From Clostridiaceae bacterium (GTDB lineage Bacteria; Bacillota; Clostridia; Peptostreptococcales; Natronincolaceae), in contig JAFIFG010000099.1 of assembly GCA_020832135.1 (NCBI GenBank), positions 1-50,817 of the forward strand: a DNA stretch of 50,817 nt, written 5' to 3'. Made by a program: the position numbers and the translations under genes. Each line of letters opens with the position of its first letter. Position 1 is the first letter of the stretch. This document shows, piece by piece, positions 49,397 through 50,817 of this stretch. The notes under the pieces were generated by a model. That model searched no databases, was not told the DNA's origin, and saw only the letters and a program-made list of their open reading frames with translations.

Positions 49397-50817
49397 CTAT
49401 TGACATTTATAATTAACTTTTGCTACACCAGAATCATCCACTTCAATTCCACAGGATTTATCGGTATTGGAACCAAAAATACTTTGGTAAGTCTTATATC
49501 CACCATCTAGATTTTTAACCTTATAGCCATGCTGCATCAATATTCTAGCGGCAAGATATCCACGAATACCTACCTGACAATAAATGTAGATGGTTTTATC
49601 CTTTGGCATTTCAGAAAGTCTACTACGTATTTCACCTAGTGGAATATTAATAGATTCATTAATATAACCTAATTCCCTTTCAATCGGTTCTCTTACATCC
49701 AGAAGAACACCACCATTAGATAGGATATCTTCTACTTCATGCCACTGGATAGTGTCCACTAGATCCTCCATGATATTCGTAGCTACAAATCCTAACATAT
49801 TGACAGGATCTTTAGCAGAAGAGAAGGGAGGGGCATAGGATAATTCTAAATCCTTCAAATCCATAGCAGCGAGATTTCCCATGATAGCTGTAGCTATTAC
49901 ATCAATACGTTTTTCTACACCTTCATGACCTACTGCTTGGGCTCCTAAAATTTTTCCATTTTTTGGATTAAATAAAAGCTTCAGAGCAATTGGAAAAGCT
50001 CCAGGATAATACCCTGCATGAGAGCCAGGATGAATATGGATAGCTTTATATTTCATACCAAGTCTTTTTAAAGCTTTCTCGTTATTTCCTGTTGCAGCTA
50101 CTGTCATATCAAATACTTTAGCTACAGAGGTTCCCATAGTGCCTTCATACTCTTCTTTTTTACCAACTATATTATTTGCAACAATTCTACCTTGTTTATT
50201 AGCTGGACCCGCCAAAGGAATCATGGTAGATTGACCATGAATATAGTCTGCTACCTCTATAGCATCCCCGATGGCATAGATATTTTCATCTGAGGTTTGA
50301 AGGTAGGTGTTAGTTTGAATACCGCCTCTTTCTCCAACCTTCAATCCTGCTTCCTTAGCTAAATGGTTTTCTGGTTTAACACCAATGGCGAAAATAATAA
50401 GGTCTGTTACAATTTTTTTACCACTTTGTAATGTAATGGTCTTACCATTGTTTTCAAAGGATTTAACACCATCCTCTAGAATTAGATCAACGGATTTATC
50501 CTCTATATGGCTATGAAGAATAGAAGCCATCTCATAATCAATCGGTGCCATAATTTGATTTGCCATTTCTACTAGAGTAACGTCAATACCTCTATGATGT
50601 AGATTTTCTGCCATTTCTATACCGATAAAACCTCCGCCGATTACCACTGCTGATTTAGGTTTTTTATTGTCTACAAAAGATTTTATTTTATCTGTATCAG
50701 GAATATTTCTTAATGTAAATAGATTATCAGCTTCATCTATTCCTGGAATAGGCGGTTTTATAGGACCAGCACCAGGAGATAATACAACATAATCATAAGA
50801 TTCATCATAGGTCTCAC
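49397..50817 (-). CDS. CoA-disulfide/persulfide reductase with C-terminal rhodanese domain, 5' truncated by window edge
   Basis: FAD- and NAD(P)H-dependent disulfide reductase fused to a rhodanese domain (CoA-disulfide reductase / NADH-dependent persulfide reductase type). The frame is open to the right edge of the window and starts within the first FAD domain (DYVVLSPGAGP); the visible NAD-binding strand is VVIGGGFIGIEMAENL, then GVKPENHLAKEAGLKV, IYAIGDAIEV, and the dimerisation domain. The rhodanese (about the last 100 residues) has DVREPIERELGYI and the active-site Cys in IYCQVGIRGY. The C-terminal tail has two further cysteines (KSCGIEV, NYKCQ). The missing N-terminus should hold the redox Cys that reacts with CoA disulfide. 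Confidence 0.9.
   Translation of the reverse strand, partial: ETYDESYDYVVLSPGAGPIKPPIPGIDEADNLFTLRNIPDTDKIKSFVDNKKPKSAVVIGGGFIGIEMAENLHHRGIDVTLVEMANQIMAPIDYEMASILHSHIEDKSVDLILEDGVKSFENNGKTITLQSGKKIVTDLIIFAIGVKPENHLAKEAGLKVGERGGIQTNTYLQTSDENIYAIGDAIEVADYIHGQSTMIPLAGPANKQGRIVANNIVGKKEEYEGTMGTSVAKVFDMTVAATGNNEKALKRLGMKYKAIHIHPGSHAGYYPGAFPIALKLLFNPKNGKILGAQAVGHEGVEKRIDVIATAIMGNLAAMDLKDLELSYAPPFSSAKDPVNMLGFVATNIMEDLVDTIQWHEVEDILSNGGVLLDVREPIERELGYINESINIPLGEIRSRLSEMPKDKTIYIYCQVGIRGYLAARILMQHGYKVKNLDGGYKTYQSIFGSNTDKSCGIEVDDSGVAKVNYKCQ

Noticed and set aside
1-50817. CRISPR arrays, tRNA genes, rRNA genes, prophage or toxin-antitoxin pairs
   Set aside because: I looked for regular direct repeats with spacers, tRNA-like cloverleafs with GTTCRA loops, rRNA cores and phage structural genes and saw none.

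Overview
The window reads as a low-GC, anaerobic, Gram-positive chromosome (Clostridia; an Alkaliphilus- or Clostridium-like relative is my guess from gene content and AT-rich codon use, not from any database match). Supporting signs are strong AGGAGG-type ribosome binding sites, TTG and GTG starts, a CIRCE element on htpG, YugP, CvfB and DUF1657/DUF421 proteins, and strong intrinsic terminators after most transcription units. Both window ends cut through a gene: a DinG-like helicase on the left (N-terminus missing) and a rhodanese-fused disulfide/persulfide reductase on the right (N-terminus missing).

Left part (1-13 kb): helicase, YgjP-like metallopeptidase, a PII-like regulator translationally coupled to a CPA2 cation/proton antiporter, a lipid-anchored SH3/L,D-transpeptidase, and an OmpR-type two-component system. 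The two-component promoter and the promoter of the next operon (phospholipase D/cardiolipin synthase, AI-2E family permease, small alarmone synthetase, perhaps the YugP protease) carry the same tandem 11-bp direct repeat placed 5 bp before a TATAAT box, so a shared envelope/stringent regulon is a well-supported hypothesis.

Middle (13-28 kb): metallophosphoesterase, secreted gamma-glutamyltransferase with a C-terminal copper-amine-oxidase-like domain, ATP-dependent PEP carboxykinase, membrane-attached serine hydrolase, a small four-helix membrane protein with duplicated His pairs, two unknown proteins, a DbpA-type RNA helicase, then a patchwork (23.9-27.1 kb) in which an oleate hydratase/TetR divergent pair sits between three gene remnants (SDR tail, possible TniQ/TnsD start, acyltransferase-3 tail).

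Right part (28-50.8 kb): DUF421 protein, a CLC-F-like transporter with a DUF1657 partner, two UPF0316 (DUF5698/DUF2179) paralogues around a TVP38/DedA-type protein, a promoter-to-terminator stretch with no good ORF (candidate ncRNA), an amidohydrolase broken by one in-frame TAA, an orphan IS200/IS605-type right end, CDGSH and nicotinamidase-like proteins, CIRCE-controlled htpG, a DMT exporter, a GntR/DUF1648/CPBP operon with a 39-nt operator palindrome, a tandem deoxynucleoside kinase pair, a cytoplasmic reductive-dehalogenase-like Fe-S protein, a flavodoxin, a second DUF421 protein, CvfB, MsrA and the partial reductase.

I saw no CRISPR array, tRNA, rRNA, intact transposase, prophage or integrated plasmid. 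No stretch is a clearly new multi-gene system; the strongest leads are the shared operator, the PII-like/antiporter pair, the duplicated-His membrane protein, the candidate ncRNA, the GntR/DUF1648/CPBP cassette and the remnant-flanked oleate hydratase island.
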